A DNA stretch of 64,000 bases from NCBI RefSeq assembly GCF_003367475.1, contig NZ_QRHA01000009.1, positions 1 through 64,000 of the forward strand. Direction: 5' to 3'. The position numbers and the translations under genes are program-made. Under the pieces are notes generated by a model. That model made no database searches. It saw nothing but the letters and a program-made list of their open reading frames with translations, and had not been told where the DNA came from. The stretch's first letter is position 1; each line of letters begins with the position of its first letter. Shown here one piece after another: positions 7,298 through 16,196 of the stretch. The DNA is from Alteromonas aestuariivivens (GTDB lineage: Bacteria > Pseudomonadota > Gammaproteobacteria > Enterobacterales > Alteromonadaceae).

Positions 7298-7543
7298 TAC
7301 TGAAAGACACACCGGCAACAAAACAATAATTCAATGCTTAAATCCCGAAGCATAACGCCACAACCCATACAATTAGTTTGAACTCAATGCACTTAGTATA
7401 GAAAACTTTCAGCACATCGGGCGGCCCCAGTAAACAAAAGCGAATTCATCAGAAAAAGCCTGCCAACCGCTTTTCAAACACAACAAAGCCCCTTACCATG
7501 CCGCTACAAAAGTATTTTCATATTTAACTAGGGCCTTCTGAAG

Positions 7544-9607
7544 TTGCACGGTTTACCGATTCAATTCCTGTTGTACCTGACCTTATCGGCTCCGCTCGTG
7601 GCGCTGGCACAGCTACCGTCAGACATCGAACGCATTACTACCACCGCCAGCCGCGGTACTTCACCAGAAGCCGCTCTTCCTCTGGCGATCAGCACACTCT
7701 CAGATGACACCTTGAGCCTGCTTGGCACAACCCACATTGAAGAGGCGCTGAAACTGGTTGCCGGCGCCGGATTGCAAAAGGGCAACGGACAGGAATATCT
7801 ACCGGCACTGCGCTCCCCGGTTTTTACCGGTGCCGGTGCCTGTGGGGGGCTGCTTACCGCTGAAGATGGCATTCCTCTGCGGGCAGCGGGCTTTTGCAAC
7901 GTCAACGAACTGTTTGAGGCCCACAGCGAAATGGCGGCGCGACTGGAAGTCCTCAAAGGCCCAGGCTCTGTACTCTACGGTTCCAATGCCGTGCACGGCG
8001 TGATCAATGTGATCACGCCGGACACCACCACAGGCACAGGCCTTGCGGGTGTGGACACCGGCTCCTTCGGCTATCAGCGCGCCCGCTTCAGGGCCGGCAA
8101 AGACTGGGGTGAGCAAGGCATCGGGCTCAACGCCAGTGTGACACGAGATAACGGCTACCGGCAGGGCGAAAGTGTTGACCTGCAAAAAATCAATCTGCGC
8201 CACCGCTACGATGGCCATCTCGTCTCGGTGACCACCGGCTTCACCTACTCACACCTCAACCAGCATACAGCAGGTTACATCGAAGGGTTTGAAAGTTATA
8301 AAGACGAGCAACTGGCCCGTTCCAACAGCGACCCGGATGCCTATCGGCACGCCCGGGCAGCACGGCTGTGGAGCCGTTTTGATGCAGCGGTGGCCAATGG
8401 CAATCTGACAATCACCCCTTACCTGCGCGACCAGAATATGGATTTTCGCATGCACTTTCTGCCGGGCTTGCCTTATGAATACAACCGTCAGCAAGGGCTT
8501 GGGGTGCAATCTTTGTGGAAACGCCCGTTAACTGGCGATATGCATGTCAGCCTGGGAGTGGACGCTGAATACACCCAGGGTGCCTTGCTGCAATTTCAGA
8601 ATGAACCAACCGAAGGCTCGGCGTATTTGGCTGAAACCGTGCCACAAGGCAAGCATTATGATTTTACTGTCAATGCCAGCCTTTACGCACCGTTTGCTGA
8701 ACTGCAATGGCAGCGGAACAACTGGCTCGCCACACTGGGCCTGCGCTATGAGCGTATGCACTACGACTACACCAACCGCATGCTGGATGGGCGCACCCGC
8801 GACGACGGCACGGAGTGCGGGTTTGATGGATGTCGATACGCCCGCCCGCCCAGTGCGGAACACCGATTCAGTAATGCCTCACCGAAGCTTGGCATCAGCT
8901 ACCGGTTTGCCCCGCAACTTTCTGCCTACCTGAACCTTTCCAAAGGCTACCGGGCACCTCAGGCTACCGAACTGTACCGCCTGCAACGGGAGCAACAGGT
9001 AGCCGATCTAGAGTCTGAACAGGCGCAGAATGTGGAGCTTGGTCTGCAAGGCCAGTACCGGCAGTTGCGTATTGCCGTTGCCCTGTACCGGATGGAAAAA
9101 AAGCATGTTATTTACCGCGATGCAGATTTTTTCAATGTGGACAACGGCAGAACCCGACACATCGGTGCAGAGCTTGAGCTGCAAACGCCCCTTACCAAGC
9201 AGCTTGATCTGGCTATGGCCGCTACGCTGGCGCAGCACACCTACCAGCATGAACCTATGCGAGCAGACACGGTTATTACCGGCAATGACATTGATACCGC
9301 GCCCCGTTCACTGGCGAATGTCCGGCTCGGTTGGAAACTCACCCACAACACCAGACTCGAGCTGGAATGGCAGCACGTTGGCCGCTATTATACCGAACCA
9401 CAAAATCTGCATGAATACGAAGGCCATGATTTGCTGGCACTCAGAGCAGCATGGCGGCTCAGCGACGGGCTGAGCCTAATTGCGCGAATCAACAATCTAA
9501 CCGATGAGGCGTACGCGGAACGGGCAGATTACACCGCCTTCGGCGGCGACCGGTATTTTCCGGGCCGCCCCCGTAATCTGCTGGTAAGCGCAAATTACCA
9601 ATGGTGA
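7544..9607 (+). CDS. TonB-dependent outer-membrane receptor
   Basis: This 687-aa protein has a signal peptide (LLYLTLSAPLVALA). The plug domain spans about residues 35-160, with the conserved RLEVLKGPGSVLYGSNAVHGVINVIT-type block. A 22-strand barrel follows and ends NLLVSANYQW. The family imports siderophores, vitamins or glycans using TonB energy. An extracellular loop has a Cys pair (ECGFDGC). The start is TTG at 7544 with weak AGGG upstream, so the exact N-terminus is uncertain. No TonB or ABC genes are adjacent, so the substrate is unknown. Confidence 0.88.
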   Translation: MHGLPIQFLLYLTLSAPLVALAQLPSDIERITTTASRGTSPEAALPLAISTLSDDTLSLLGTTHIEEALKLVAGAGLQKGNGQEYLPALRSPVFTGAGACGGLLTAEDGIPLRAAGFCNVNELFEAHSEMAARLEVLKGPGSVLYGSNAVHGVINVITPDTTTGTGLAGVDTGSFGYQRARFRAGKDWGEQGIGLNASVTRDNGYRQGESVDLQKINLRHRYDGHLVSVTTGFTYSHLNQHTAGYIEGFESYKDEQLARSNSDPDAYRHARAARLWSRFDAAVANGNLTITPYLRDQNMDFRMHFLPGLPYEYNRQQGLGVQSLWKRPLTGDMHVSLGVDAEYTQGALLQFQNEPTEGSAYLAETVPQGKHYDFTVNASLYAPFAELQWQRNNWLATLGLRYERMHYDYTNRMLDGRTRDDGTECGFDGCRYARPPSAEHRFSNASPKLGISYRFAPQLSAYLNLSKGYRAPQATELYRLQREQQVADLESEQAQNVELGLQGQYRQLRIAVALYRMEKKHVIYRDADFFNVDNGRTRHIGAELELQTPLTKQLDLAMAATLAQHTYQHEPMRADTVITGNDIDTAPRSLANVRLGWKLTHNTRLELEWQHVGRYYTEPQNLHEYEGHDLLALRAAWRLSDGLSLIARINNLTDEAYAERADYTAFGGDRYFPGRPRNLLVSANYQW

Positions 9608-9688
9608 TCCCGAATTGCATTAACCGCATCACCAGCGCCATCGGTAAACACTGGAACCAATTTCACAACTTAGATTTAAGGATAAACC

Positions 9689-10981
9689 ATGAAGAAAATA
9701 GTCGTCGTCGGCGGAGGAGCCGGTGGATTGGAATTGGTGACCCGCCTGAGTAAAACACTGGGGCGTAAAAAACAGGCAGAGGTGATCCTGGTAGATCGCA
9801 GCAAAACCCACCTGTGGAAGCCCTTACTCCACGAGGTGGCTGCCGGGGTTATCGACAAAAACTCCGACGGTGTGGACTATCGCATGCATGCGGTCAGCCA
9901 CCGTTATCAGTTCCAGTTGGGCAACATGCGCCACATTGATGCCCAGCGCCGATGCATCGTGCTCGACCCGCTGCTGGACGACGAAGGGCAGCAAATCCTG
10001 CCAGAGCGGGAAATTGACTACGATTTCCTGGTACTGGCCATCGGCAGTGCAAGTAACGATTTCGGCACACCCGGTGTAAAAGAGCATTGTTATCTGCTCG
10101 ATTCGCTGGCCCAGGCCGAGCGCTTTCACAAGGCCCTGTTGAACCAGTTGTTGCGCATTAACCAGTCTGGCAATGCCCAATCCCACCTTCATGTTGCCAT
10201 TGTCGGCGGCGGTGCTACCGGTACCGAACTGGCAGCCCAGTTACACCACATTGCCAACCTGGCCAGAGCCTACGGGATGCCGGATATGTCGCCGCAACGG
10301 CTGAAAGTCTCCATCATCGAAGCCGGAGAGCGCATTTTACCTGCACTGCCGGAGCGTATCGCCGATGCCGCCCGTTACGCTCTCAATAAGCTGGGCATTA
10401 AGGTAATGGAAAACACCATGGTTGCCCGGGCTGAAAAGCAGGGGTTTGTAACCAAACAGGATACCTTGATAGAAGCCGACCTGATGGTGTGGGCCGCCGG
10501 CGTAAAAGCACCGGATTTCCTCACTGAGCTGGGCATGTTTGAAACCAACCGTATTAATCAGATCCTGGTTACGCCACAGTTGCAGAGTACGCATGATTCA
10601 ACCATTTACGTGATTGGTGACTGCTGTGGCATTCAGCAGCCTAACGGTAACTGGGTGCCGCCGAGGGCTCAATCTGCACACCAGATGGCTTCAACGGCTG
10701 CCACCAACATTATAAACACCTTCAACGGCAAGCCACTGAAAACGTTCAAGTATCAGGATTACGGTTCACTGGTACACCTGAGCAAGTACAGTACTGTGGG
10801 CAGCCTGATGGGATCACTGTCAAACAGCAGCATGTTCATTGAGGGCCGTCTGGCCAGGCTGGTATACCTGTCGCTGTACAACATGCACCAGTTTGCCATA
10901 CACGGTTGGCTGAAAGGCACGCTGACGTTACTCACACGTAAGGTCAGCAATCTGGTCGGCCCCAAACTGAAACTGCATTGA
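9689..10981 (+). CDS. ndh: NDH-2-type NADH dehydrogenase / NAD(P)/FAD-dependent oxidoreductase
   Basis: This 430-aa protein has two dinucleotide-binding motifs: VVVGGGAGGLELVTRL at the N-terminus for FAD and VAIVGGGATGTELAAQL near residue 170 for NADH. It also has the FAD-closing segment YVIGDCCG near residue 305. The C-terminal basic amphipathic helix region (HGWLKGTLTLLTRK) fits peripheral membrane binding. NDH-2 passes electrons from NADH to quinone without proton pumping. AAGGA precedes ATG 9689. It follows the TonB receptor by 81 bp but need not be co-regulated. Confidence 0.88.
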   Translation: MKKIVVVGGGAGGLELVTRLSKTLGRKKQAEVILVDRSKTHLWKPLLHEVAAGVIDKNSDGVDYRMHAVSHRYQFQLGNMRHIDAQRRCIVLDPLLDDEGQQILPEREIDYDFLVLAIGSASNDFGTPGVKEHCYLLDSLAQAERFHKALLNQLLRINQSGNAQSHLHVAIVGGGATGTELAAQLHHIANLARAYGMPDMSPQRLKVSIIEAGERILPALPERIADAARYALNKLGIKVMENTMVARAEKQGFVTKQDTLIEADLMVWAAGVKAPDFLTELGMFETNRINQILVTPQLQSTHDSTIYVIGDCCGIQQPNGNWVPPRAQSAHQMASTAATNIINTFNGKPLKTFKYQDYGSLVHLSKYSTVGSLMGSLSNSSMFIEGRLARLVYLSLYNMHQFAIHGWLKGTLTLLTRKVSNLVGPKLKLH

Positions 10982-11005
10982 GCTTGCCGGTGAAGTAATA
11001 ACGTG

Positions 11006-11024
11006 GTGCCCGCTCTGCGGGCAC
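11006..11024 (+). terminator. GC hairpin after ndh (possible terminator)
   Basis: GTGCCCGC-TCT-GCGGGCAC is a perfect eight-pair stem with a 3-base loop, 25 bases after the ndh stop codon. No T-tract follows, so intrinsic termination is doubtful. Confidence 0.35.
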
Positions 11025-11109
11025 ACAACGCCTGCCAACTGCATCGCCGCTTTTGCGTGAGTGCCCCCCACTGTGCTAGTTTCCCTGCAATCCCATATAG
11101 AGATCGCCA

Positions 11110-11520
11110 ATGAATAATCCCAATCCCTGCACCATCAGCAGTGTCACCTTACTGGTTGAAGACTATGATGCTGCCATCGCTTTTTTTACCCAAGTACTGC
11201 GTTTTGAACTGCTGGAAGACCAGGACCTGGGTAACGGCGCGCGCTGGGTACGGTTAATACCATCGGGAACTGAGGGCACGGCACTGGTGTTAACAAAAGC
11301 CACTTCCGCGGCTCAGCGAACGGCGCTCGGCAAACAGGCTGGCGACGGCGTTTTTGCCATCCTTCACAGCCGCAACTTTACCGCAGACTACGAGTACATG
11401 CGCACCCGGGGCGTAGAGTTTGACGAGCCTCCCCGCCAGGAACCTTACGGCACCGTCGCCATATTTCGTGACTTATGCGGGAACAAATGGGATCTGATTG
11501 AACCCGCCACCCTGCCTTGA
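11110..11520 (+). CDS. VOC-family (glyoxalase/bleomycin resistance-type) protein
   Basis: The 136-aa protein begins with a beta-alpha-beta module (ISSVTLLVEDYDAAIAFFTQVLRFELLEDQDLG) and ends with ATFR-like and GNKWDLIEP segments. This is the classic VOC fold of two betaalphabetabetabeta repeats. The lineage of EPYGTVAIFRDLCGNKWDL supplies the metal-site Glu near the C-terminus (DLIEP). Substrate is unknown. It sits between ndh and the secreted nucleosidase-like gene with short gaps. Confidence 0.85.
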   Translation: MNNPNPCTISSVTLLVEDYDAAIAFFTQVLRFELLEDQDLGNGARWVRLIPSGTEGTALVLTKATSAAQRTALGKQAGDGVFAILHSRNFTADYEYMRTRGVEFDEPPRQEPYGTVAIFRDLCGNKWDLIEPATLP

Positions 11521-11575
11521 CCGGCACGATAAAACAATTATTACCACTATCAACAACAATACCAAGGTTGAATAC

Positions 11576-12460
11576 ATGTTGAAAAATCTGCTGTTTTGTT
11601 TGCTTTTGTTTAGCCCGTTAGCCGCTGCACAAGGTATGAAAAGTGTGTCGGTGCCGCCTTCGGCTGAGCCTAAACTGCCCATCATGATCCAGGGCCCAAT
11701 GCCTATTGAGGCAGAATATTTTGCCAGCCTGCTGACTGACGTGCGGGTGGAAAAATCCGGTAATGCCACCTTTTACCTGGGCGAGCTTGATGGCTACCCG
11801 ATTGTTGTTGCCCAAACCGGTAAGGGGCTGGAAAATACCGCCGCCGCTACGGCCATTGGCATAGAGCGCTACAAACCGCTGGCCATCATCAACCAGGGCA
11901 CATCTGGCGGGCACGATCCTAAACTGCAGGTCGGTGACATTGTGCTGGGCAAACGTGCGGTAAACGCCAGCAACTTCAAAACCCCAAAAAAAGCCCGTGG
12001 CGAAGGCAGTGATCCTTTCAGCTGGATCCCGATGGATTTAATGGCGTCATCCGGCAGCGCGGGAGAAGGCAAAAGTGCCATTGATGCCGAAAAAATTCGC
12101 TATTATCTCGGCAACGAAGCCTTGATGCAGGCCGCCAAAGCCATTGCACCGACCTATCAGCGCGGCAAGGTAGTGGAAGGTACCATCGCCAGCGGCAACT
12201 TCTGGAACAATGAGCTGGACCGAATTGAATGGCTGCACACTCACCTGGGCACCAGTGTGGAAGAAATGGAAACCGCATCCGCGGCCATGATTGCCCACGC
12301 GTATCAAACGCCGTTTCTTGGCGTGCGGGTGCTGTCTAACAATGCCACCAATCAGGGCCACTACGACCCATCTACCGCCAAAGATTGCCAGGCCTTCGTG
12401 AAGGATATGGTCACCCGGTACATCGATTCACTGTCGAAGCAACCTGATAAATCAGAGTAA
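11576..12460 (+). CDS. Secreted 5'-methylthioadenosine/SAH nucleosidase-like (PNP_UDP_1) protein
   Basis: This 294-aa protein has an N-terminal signal peptide (MLKNLLFCLLLFSPLAAAQG), then a phosphorylase-superfamily core: IMIQGPMPIEAEYFASLL, IVVAQTGKGLENTAAATAIGIERY, INQGTSGGHDPKLQVGDIVLG and VEEMETASAAMIAHAYQTPFLGVRVLSN. The EMET motif carries the ribose-contacting Glu of MtnN-type enzymes. The usual enzymes are cytosolic; the signal peptide implies a periplasmic purine-nucleoside role. I prefer ATG 11576 over the longer frame because it puts the signal peptide at the N-terminus. Confidence 0.82.
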   Translation: MLKNLLFCLLLFSPLAAAQGMKSVSVPPSAEPKLPIMIQGPMPIEAEYFASLLTDVRVEKSGNATFYLGELDGYPIVVAQTGKGLENTAAATAIGIERYKPLAIINQGTSGGHDPKLQVGDIVLGKRAVNASNFKTPKKARGEGSDPFSWIPMDLMASSGSAGEGKSAIDAEKIRYYLGNEALMQAAKAIAPTYQRGKVVEGTIASGNFWNNELDRIEWLHTHLGTSVEEMETASAAMIAHAYQTPFLGVRVLSNNATNQGHYDPSTAKDCQAFVKDMVTRYIDSLSKQPDKSE

Positions 12461-12482
12461 AGATAAACCTTTGCAATGAATC

Positions 12483-12506
12483 GAGGGGGCGAAATGCCCC
12501 CCTGGA
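12483..12506. terminator. G/C-rich hairpin between convergent genes
   Basis: GGGGGC-GAAA-TGCCCCCC forms a strong stem-loop 23 bases after the nucleosidase stop. It lacks a clear T-tract but stands exactly between the convergent nucleosidase gene and the DUF3604 remnant. Confidence 0.4.
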
Positions 12507-12511
12507 AATAT

Positions 12512-12790
12512 TTACGAACCTCCGTGCCAGATGGGTGAACTCCAAACCCGCTCCTTGATGGTCGCTGGCAAATCAGCCGGATGCTCCACTACGGCTCTTT
12601 TCGCATCGTACATGCTCCAGCGGCACACCGGATTTTCCAGCACTCTGACATAATAAAACGCGCTTTCATTGGCAGAAAAATCCGTATCTTCCCAGGTGGT
12701 CGCCAGGGTAGCCGCCCCTCTGTCTTTGCTGAACTCACAGGTTTGCAAATCCACCGTCGCACCGATGCCCGGTGAGAACACCAATTCCCC
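12512..12790 (-). pseudogene. DUF3604 protein, C-terminal remnant
   Basis: The minus strand encodes a tail with GATVDLQTCEFSKDRGAATL, then EDTDFSANESAFYYVRVLEN, PVCRWS and ERVWSSPIW, ending at TAA 12512-12514. This matches the conserved C-terminus of DUF3604 proteins, normally about 600-800 residues long. The open frame continues to 12943 but the upstream part does not look like the family, so only about the last 90 residues survive. It is probably the scar of a deletion next to rplY. Confidence 0.7.
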
Positions 12791-12982
12791 CACAACTTCG
12801 CTGTAACTCCGCCCAGAGCACGCCAACCTGCGGTTTGAGGTTTGTATCTGCGGCTCTCCAGTGGTAGAATTCGCCGCCCTTGATTTTCGGGGCAGGTCTG
12901 AAACGCCTTTTTCTGGCCGATTCATCGTGGGTTTTGGTCGCAAAAACCCACATTTATTAATTATTTATACCGGAGACATCCA

Positions 12983-13618
12983 ATGTCTGAAGCAATTTTT
13001 AATCTGGATGCAGAAGTCCGTACTGACCTGGGGAAAGGTGCGAGCCGCCGCCTTCGTCACGCTGACAAAGTACCTGCTATCCTGTACGGTGGCGAAGAAG
13101 CGCCAGTAGCACTGACTCTTGAGCACAACAAAGTGATCAACGCAGCCGACTTCGAAGCTTTCTACTCTCACGTTCTGACTCTGAACATCGGTGGTAAGCA
13201 GGTTGAAGCGCTGGTTAAAGACATGCAGCGTCACCCATACAAGCCAAAAATCACTCACATCGATTTCCAGCGCGTTATCGCCGGTCAGGAAATCCACACT
13301 AACGTTCCTCTGCACTTCGTTAACGAAGACAAGTGTAAAGCACTGAAGAACGACGGTGGTGTAGCTGAGCATCACGTGACTGATGTTGAAATCACCTGTT
13401 TGCCAAAAGATCTGCCTGAATTCATCGAAGTAGACATGAGCGGCGTTGAAATGGGTAACACTGTTCACCTGTCTGACCTGACTCTGCCTGCTGGTGTTTC
13501 TTCAGTAGAGCTGGCCAAGGGCGATGAAGATCACAACCTGGCGGTTGTAACTATCAAGCCTGCGCCTAAAGCACCTGAAGCTGATGCAGCAGAAAGTGAA
13601 GACAGCGCAGCGGAATAA
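12983..13618 (+). CDS. rplY: 50S ribosomal protein L25 (CTC form)
   Basis: This 211-aa protein binds 5S rRNA. The L25 domain is residues 1-95 ([25 protein letters not shown], with [20 protein letters not shown]). A C-terminal TL5/CTC beta domain follows, then an acidic Ala/Glu tail. CTC-type L25 is usual in Pseudomonadales-like organisms, whereas E. coli has the short form. GGAGACATCCA precedes ATG 12983. Codon use looks highly biased, as in strongly expressed genes. It is followed five bases later by pth. Confidence 0.96.
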   Translation: MSEAIFNLDAEVRTDLGKGASRRLRHADKVPAILYGGEEAPVALTLEHNKVINAADFEAFYSHVLTLNIGGKQVEALVKDMQRHPYKPKITHIDFQRVIAGQEIHTNVPLHFVNEDKCKALKNDGGVAEHHVTDVEITCLPKDLPEFIEVDMSGVEMGNTVHLSDLTLPAGVSSVELAKGDEDHNLAVVTIKPAPKAPEADAAESEDSAAE

Positions 13619-13623
13619 TCTGC

Positions 13624-14211
13624 TTGGCTGATATTCGCCTGATTGTGGGCCTGGGTAATCCAGGCCCCGAATACGAACACACCAGACACAACGCCGGCGC
13701 TTGGTATCTCGAGCAACTCGCCGACGCCTACCACACCCAGCTACAGCCGGAATCCAAGTTTTTTGGCAAGACCGCTCGGGTGACCATTGCAAGCCGAGAT
13801 GTACGCTTGCTCTACCCCACTACTTTCATGAATCGCAGCGGCCAGGCCGTAGCAGCCATCGCCAATTTTTACCGCATTGAACCGGAACAGATCCTGGTGG
13901 CTTTCGATGAACTGGATTTACCACCTGGGGTAGCCAAATTTAAGGTTGGCGGCAGTTCCAGCCAGAATGGCGTTCGTGACACGGTAGCCCGACTGGGCAA
14001 CAATAAAGATTTTCTGCGCTTGCGCATTGGCATCGGGCATCCGGGCCACAAGAGCCGGGTAACCGGTCACGTGCTGGGCAAACCCTCAGCGGCCGAAAAA
14101 CAGGCCATTGACAGTGCAATCGACGAAGCGGTCCGCTGCACTGAAATTCTGCTCAGCAGCGACATAACACAAGCGCAACACCGGCTGCATTCATTCAAAG
14201 CCGAAGCGTAA
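13624..14211 (+). CDS. pth: Peptidyl-tRNA hydrolase
   Basis: Pth releases peptides from prematurely dropped peptidyl-tRNAs. The 195-aa protein begins [20 protein letters not shown] with the signature N (GLGNPG) and the catalytic His of TRHNAG. It continues with [11 protein letters not shown] and FDELDLPPG (general base region) and the [11 protein letters not shown] loop. The start is TTG at 13624, five bases after the rplY stop, so translation is probably coupled to rplY. The order rplY-pth-ychF is conserved in gammaproteobacteria. Confidence 0.96.
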   Translation: MADIRLIVGLGNPGPEYEHTRHNAGAWYLEQLADAYHTQLQPESKFFGKTARVTIASRDVRLLYPTTFMNRSGQAVAAIANFYRIEPEQILVAFDELDLPPGVAKFKVGGSSSQNGVRDTVARLGNNKDFLRLRIGIGHPGHKSRVTGHVLGKPSAAEKQAIDSAIDEAVRCTEILLSSDITQAQHRLHSFKAEA

Positions 14212-14243
14212 CCGAACAACCAAACTGAAAGGATCCCGTCATC

Positions 14244-15335
14244 ATGGGTTTTAAATGTGGCATTGTGGGGCTGCCCAATGTAGGCAAGTCCACCCTATTT
14301 AACGCACTGACCAAAGCCGGTATTGAAGCGGCCAACTTCCCGTTCTGTACTATCGAGCCGAACACCGGTGTGGTTCCGGTGCCGGATCCCCGTTTGGACA
14401 AGCTGGCTCAGATTGTTAACCCTCAGCGGGTTGTGCCTACTACAATGGAATTTGTGGATATTGCCGGTTTGGTGGAAGGGGCTTCCAAAGGTGAAGGCCT
14501 GGGCAACAAGTTCCTGGCCAACATCCGTGAAACCGATGCCATCGGCCACGTCGTGCGCTGTTTTGAAAACGACAACATTGTTCACGTAGCCGGTAAAGTC
14601 AGCCCGCAGGACGACATTGACGTCATTAACACCGAGCTGGCGCTGGCTGATTTGGAAACCACCGAGAAAGCTCTGTTACGCGTGGCCAAGCGCGCCAAAG
14701 GCGGTGACGCCGATGCCAAATTCGAACTCAAGGTACTGGAAAAAATCAAACCCCACCTGGACGAAGGCAATCTGCTGCGCTCGTTGGAACTGAGCAAAGA
14801 AGAACTGGCGGCCATCAGCTACATGAACATGCTTACCCTTAAGCCCACCATGTACATTGCCAACGTGAACGAAGACGGCTTTGAAAACAACCCGTACCTC
14901 GACCAGGTAAAAGCCATTGCTGCGGGTGAAAACGCGGTTGTTGTAGCCGTATGTGCTGCCATCGAATCAGAAATTGCGGAACTGGACGACGAGGAAAAAG
15001 AAGAGTTCATGCAGGACATGGGGCTGGAAGAGCCCGGCCTGAACCGGGTGATCCGTGCCGGTTACAACCTGCTGACCCTGCAAACCTATTTCACCGCGGG
15101 CGTTAAAGAAGTGCGCGCCTGGACTTATCCGGAAGGCTCTACTGCACCACAGGCGGCCGGTAAAATTCACACTGATTTCGAAAAAGGCTTTATCCGCGCC
15201 GAAGTCATCGGCTTCGACCACTTTGTTGAGTTTAATGGCGAACAGGGTGCCAAGGATGCCGGTAAGTGGCGCCTGGAAGGGAAAGACTACATTGTCAAAG
15301 ACGGCGATGTGATCCACTTCCGCTTTAACGTCTAA
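14244..15335 (+). CDS. ychF: Redox-regulated ATPase YchF (Obg-family)
   Basis: This 363-aa protein has a P-loop [16 protein letters not shown] (residues 8-23), switch-like [20 protein letters not shown], the coiled-coil insertion about 130-200, and a C-terminal TGS domain ([18 protein letters not shown]). YchF binds ATP rather than GTP (NxxE in place of NKxD) and associates with ribosomes. It ends the rplY-pth-ychF group, with a clear terminator 20 bases on. Confidence 0.96.
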   Translation: MGFKCGIVGLPNVGKSTLFNALTKAGIEAANFPFCTIEPNTGVVPVPDPRLDKLAQIVNPQRVVPTTMEFVDIAGLVEGASKGEGLGNKFLANIRETDAIGHVVRCFENDNIVHVAGKVSPQDDIDVINTELALADLETTEKALLRVAKRAKGGDADAKFELKVLEKIKPHLDEGNLLRSLELSKEELAAISYMNMLTLKPTMYIANVNEDGFENNPYLDQVKAIAAGENAVVVAVCAAIESEIAELDDEEKEEFMQDMGLEEPGLNRVIRAGYNLLTLQTYFTAGVKEVRAWTYPEGSTAPQAAGKIHTDFEKGFIRAEVIGFDHFVEFNGEQGAKDAGKWRLEGKDYIVKDGDVIHFRFNV

Positions 15336-15356
15336 ACCAGACTTGTTACGGATCCA

Positions 15357-15385
15357 AGCCCTGGCTACATGCCGGGGCTTTTTTT
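15357..15385 (+). terminator. Intrinsic terminator after ychF
   Basis: AGCCCTGGC and GCCGGGGCT pair with one mismatch around CTACAT and are followed by seven T. It closes the rplY-pth-ychF transcript. Confidence 0.85.
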
Positions 15386-15584
15386 GGCTGTTAAAAATTG
15401 AAAGCATAAAAAATCTAAATATTTTCCATGCGACGCTGTTTGCTGCCCCAATTGTTACCCACCCAAAACCCAACTATTACTGTGCTGAATTGCTAACAAA
15501 CGGCCATTAAAACACCATCATGATGGTTTTTTCAGCCACAAAGCTCACAATCTAGGCAGTTGAACAAAGTTGTCAAAAAAGGGG
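15386..15584. other. Intergenic region between ychF and the tRNA cluster
   Basis: No gene or RNA is seen here. The only structure is a perfect 14-bp palindrome ACCATCATGATGGT followed by six T (15515-15532), which could be a second terminator insulating the tRNA promoter. Confidence 0.5.
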
Positions 15585-15613
15585 TTGACGACCCAAGGTC
15601 ATATCCGCATAAT
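15585..15613 (+). promoter_or_regulatory. Sigma-70 promoter of the tRNA cluster
   Basis: TTGACG (-35, 15585-15590) and CATAAT (-10, 15608-15613) are separated by 17 bases. A GC-rich discriminator (ACGCGCC) follows, the mark of stringently controlled stable-RNA promoters. The first tRNA starts about 32 bases later. Confidence 0.85.
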
Positions 15614-15644
15614 ACGCGCCACTCCTCAGGGAGTACCAATCGGA

Positions 15645-15721
15645 GGCTACGTAGCTCAGCTGGTTAGAGCACATCACTCATAATGATGGGGTCGCAGGTT
15701 CGAGTCCCGCCGTAGCCACCA
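15645..15721 (+). tRNA. tRNA-Met (CAT), elongator
   Basis: 77 nt including the encoded CCA. The acceptor stem is GGCTACG/CGTAGCC and the anticodon CAT lies in the loop ACTCATAA. The sequence is very close to E. coli metT rather than the tRNA-Ile2 that also has CAT. It is the first of four co-transcribed tRNAs, in the same order as E. coli metT-leuW-glnU-glnW. Confidence 0.95.
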
Positions 15722-15762
15722 ATTCACACAACCCAGAGATGGGTTTTTTAATGTGTGAACAT

Positions 15763-15847
15763 GCGGAAGTGGTGGAATTGGTAGACACGCTGGATTTAGG
15801 TTCCAGTGCTTCACGGCGTGAGAGTTCAAGTCTCTCCTTCCGCACCA
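15763..15847 (+). tRNA. tRNA-Leu (TAG)
   Basis: 85 nt with a long variable arm and CCA encoded. The acceptor stem is GCGGAAG/CTTCCGC-like and the anticodon loop TTTAGGT carries TAG. Class II tRNA for CTA/CTN codons. Confidence 0.94.
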
Positions 15848-15851
15848 TGAT

Positions 15852-15927
15852 TGGGGTATAGCCAAGTTGGTAAGGCAGCGGGTTTTGATCCCGCCATTCG
15901 TTGGTTCGAGTCCAGCTACCCCAGCCA
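15852..15927 (+). tRNA. tRNA-Gln (TTG), copy 1
   Basis: 76 nt with encoded CCA. The acceptor begins TGGGGTA, the anticodon loop TTTTGAT carries TTG, and the T loop is TTCGAGT. It is identical in all 76 positions to copy 2. Confidence 0.94.
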
Positions 15928-15966
15928 TTTTTTTGAATAATCACGCAACGCTGCGGGGTTATCGCT

Positions 15967-16042
15967 TGGGGTATAGCCAAGTTGGTAAGGCAGCGGGTTT
16001 TGATCCCGCCATTCGTTGGTTCGAGTCCAGCTACCCCAGCCA
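15967..16042 (+). tRNA. tRNA-Gln (TTG), copy 2
   Basis: A second identical 76-nt tRNA-Gln 39 bases after the first. Tandem identical Gln tRNAs are also found in the E. coli metT operon. Confidence 0.94.
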
Positions 16043-16053
16043 TCCTTCACAAG

Positions 16054-16079
16054 AAGCCGCTCACCGAGCGGCTTTTTTG
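16054..16079 (+). terminator. Intrinsic terminator of the tRNA operon
   Basis: AAGCCGCT and AGCGGCTT form a stem around CACCG, followed by six T. Confidence 0.9.
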
Positions 16080-16196
16080 TTTTCTGCCCTGCCTGTCGCC
16101 TTCCCCTGAGCCGTTGGTGTTTTCCCTTTACACAGTGTGTAAACCTCGGCAGACTTACTTAAATCCAATAACAACAATGAATAAAAGGAAGAACTC

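Noticed and set aside
12791..12943. Upstream part of the DUF3604 reading frame
   Set aside because: The added residues do not resemble the family and overlap the rplY promoter region.
15513..15532. Second terminator-like hairpin before the tRNA promoter as a separate feature
   Set aside because: It does not follow a gene; it is recorded within the intergenic entry instead.
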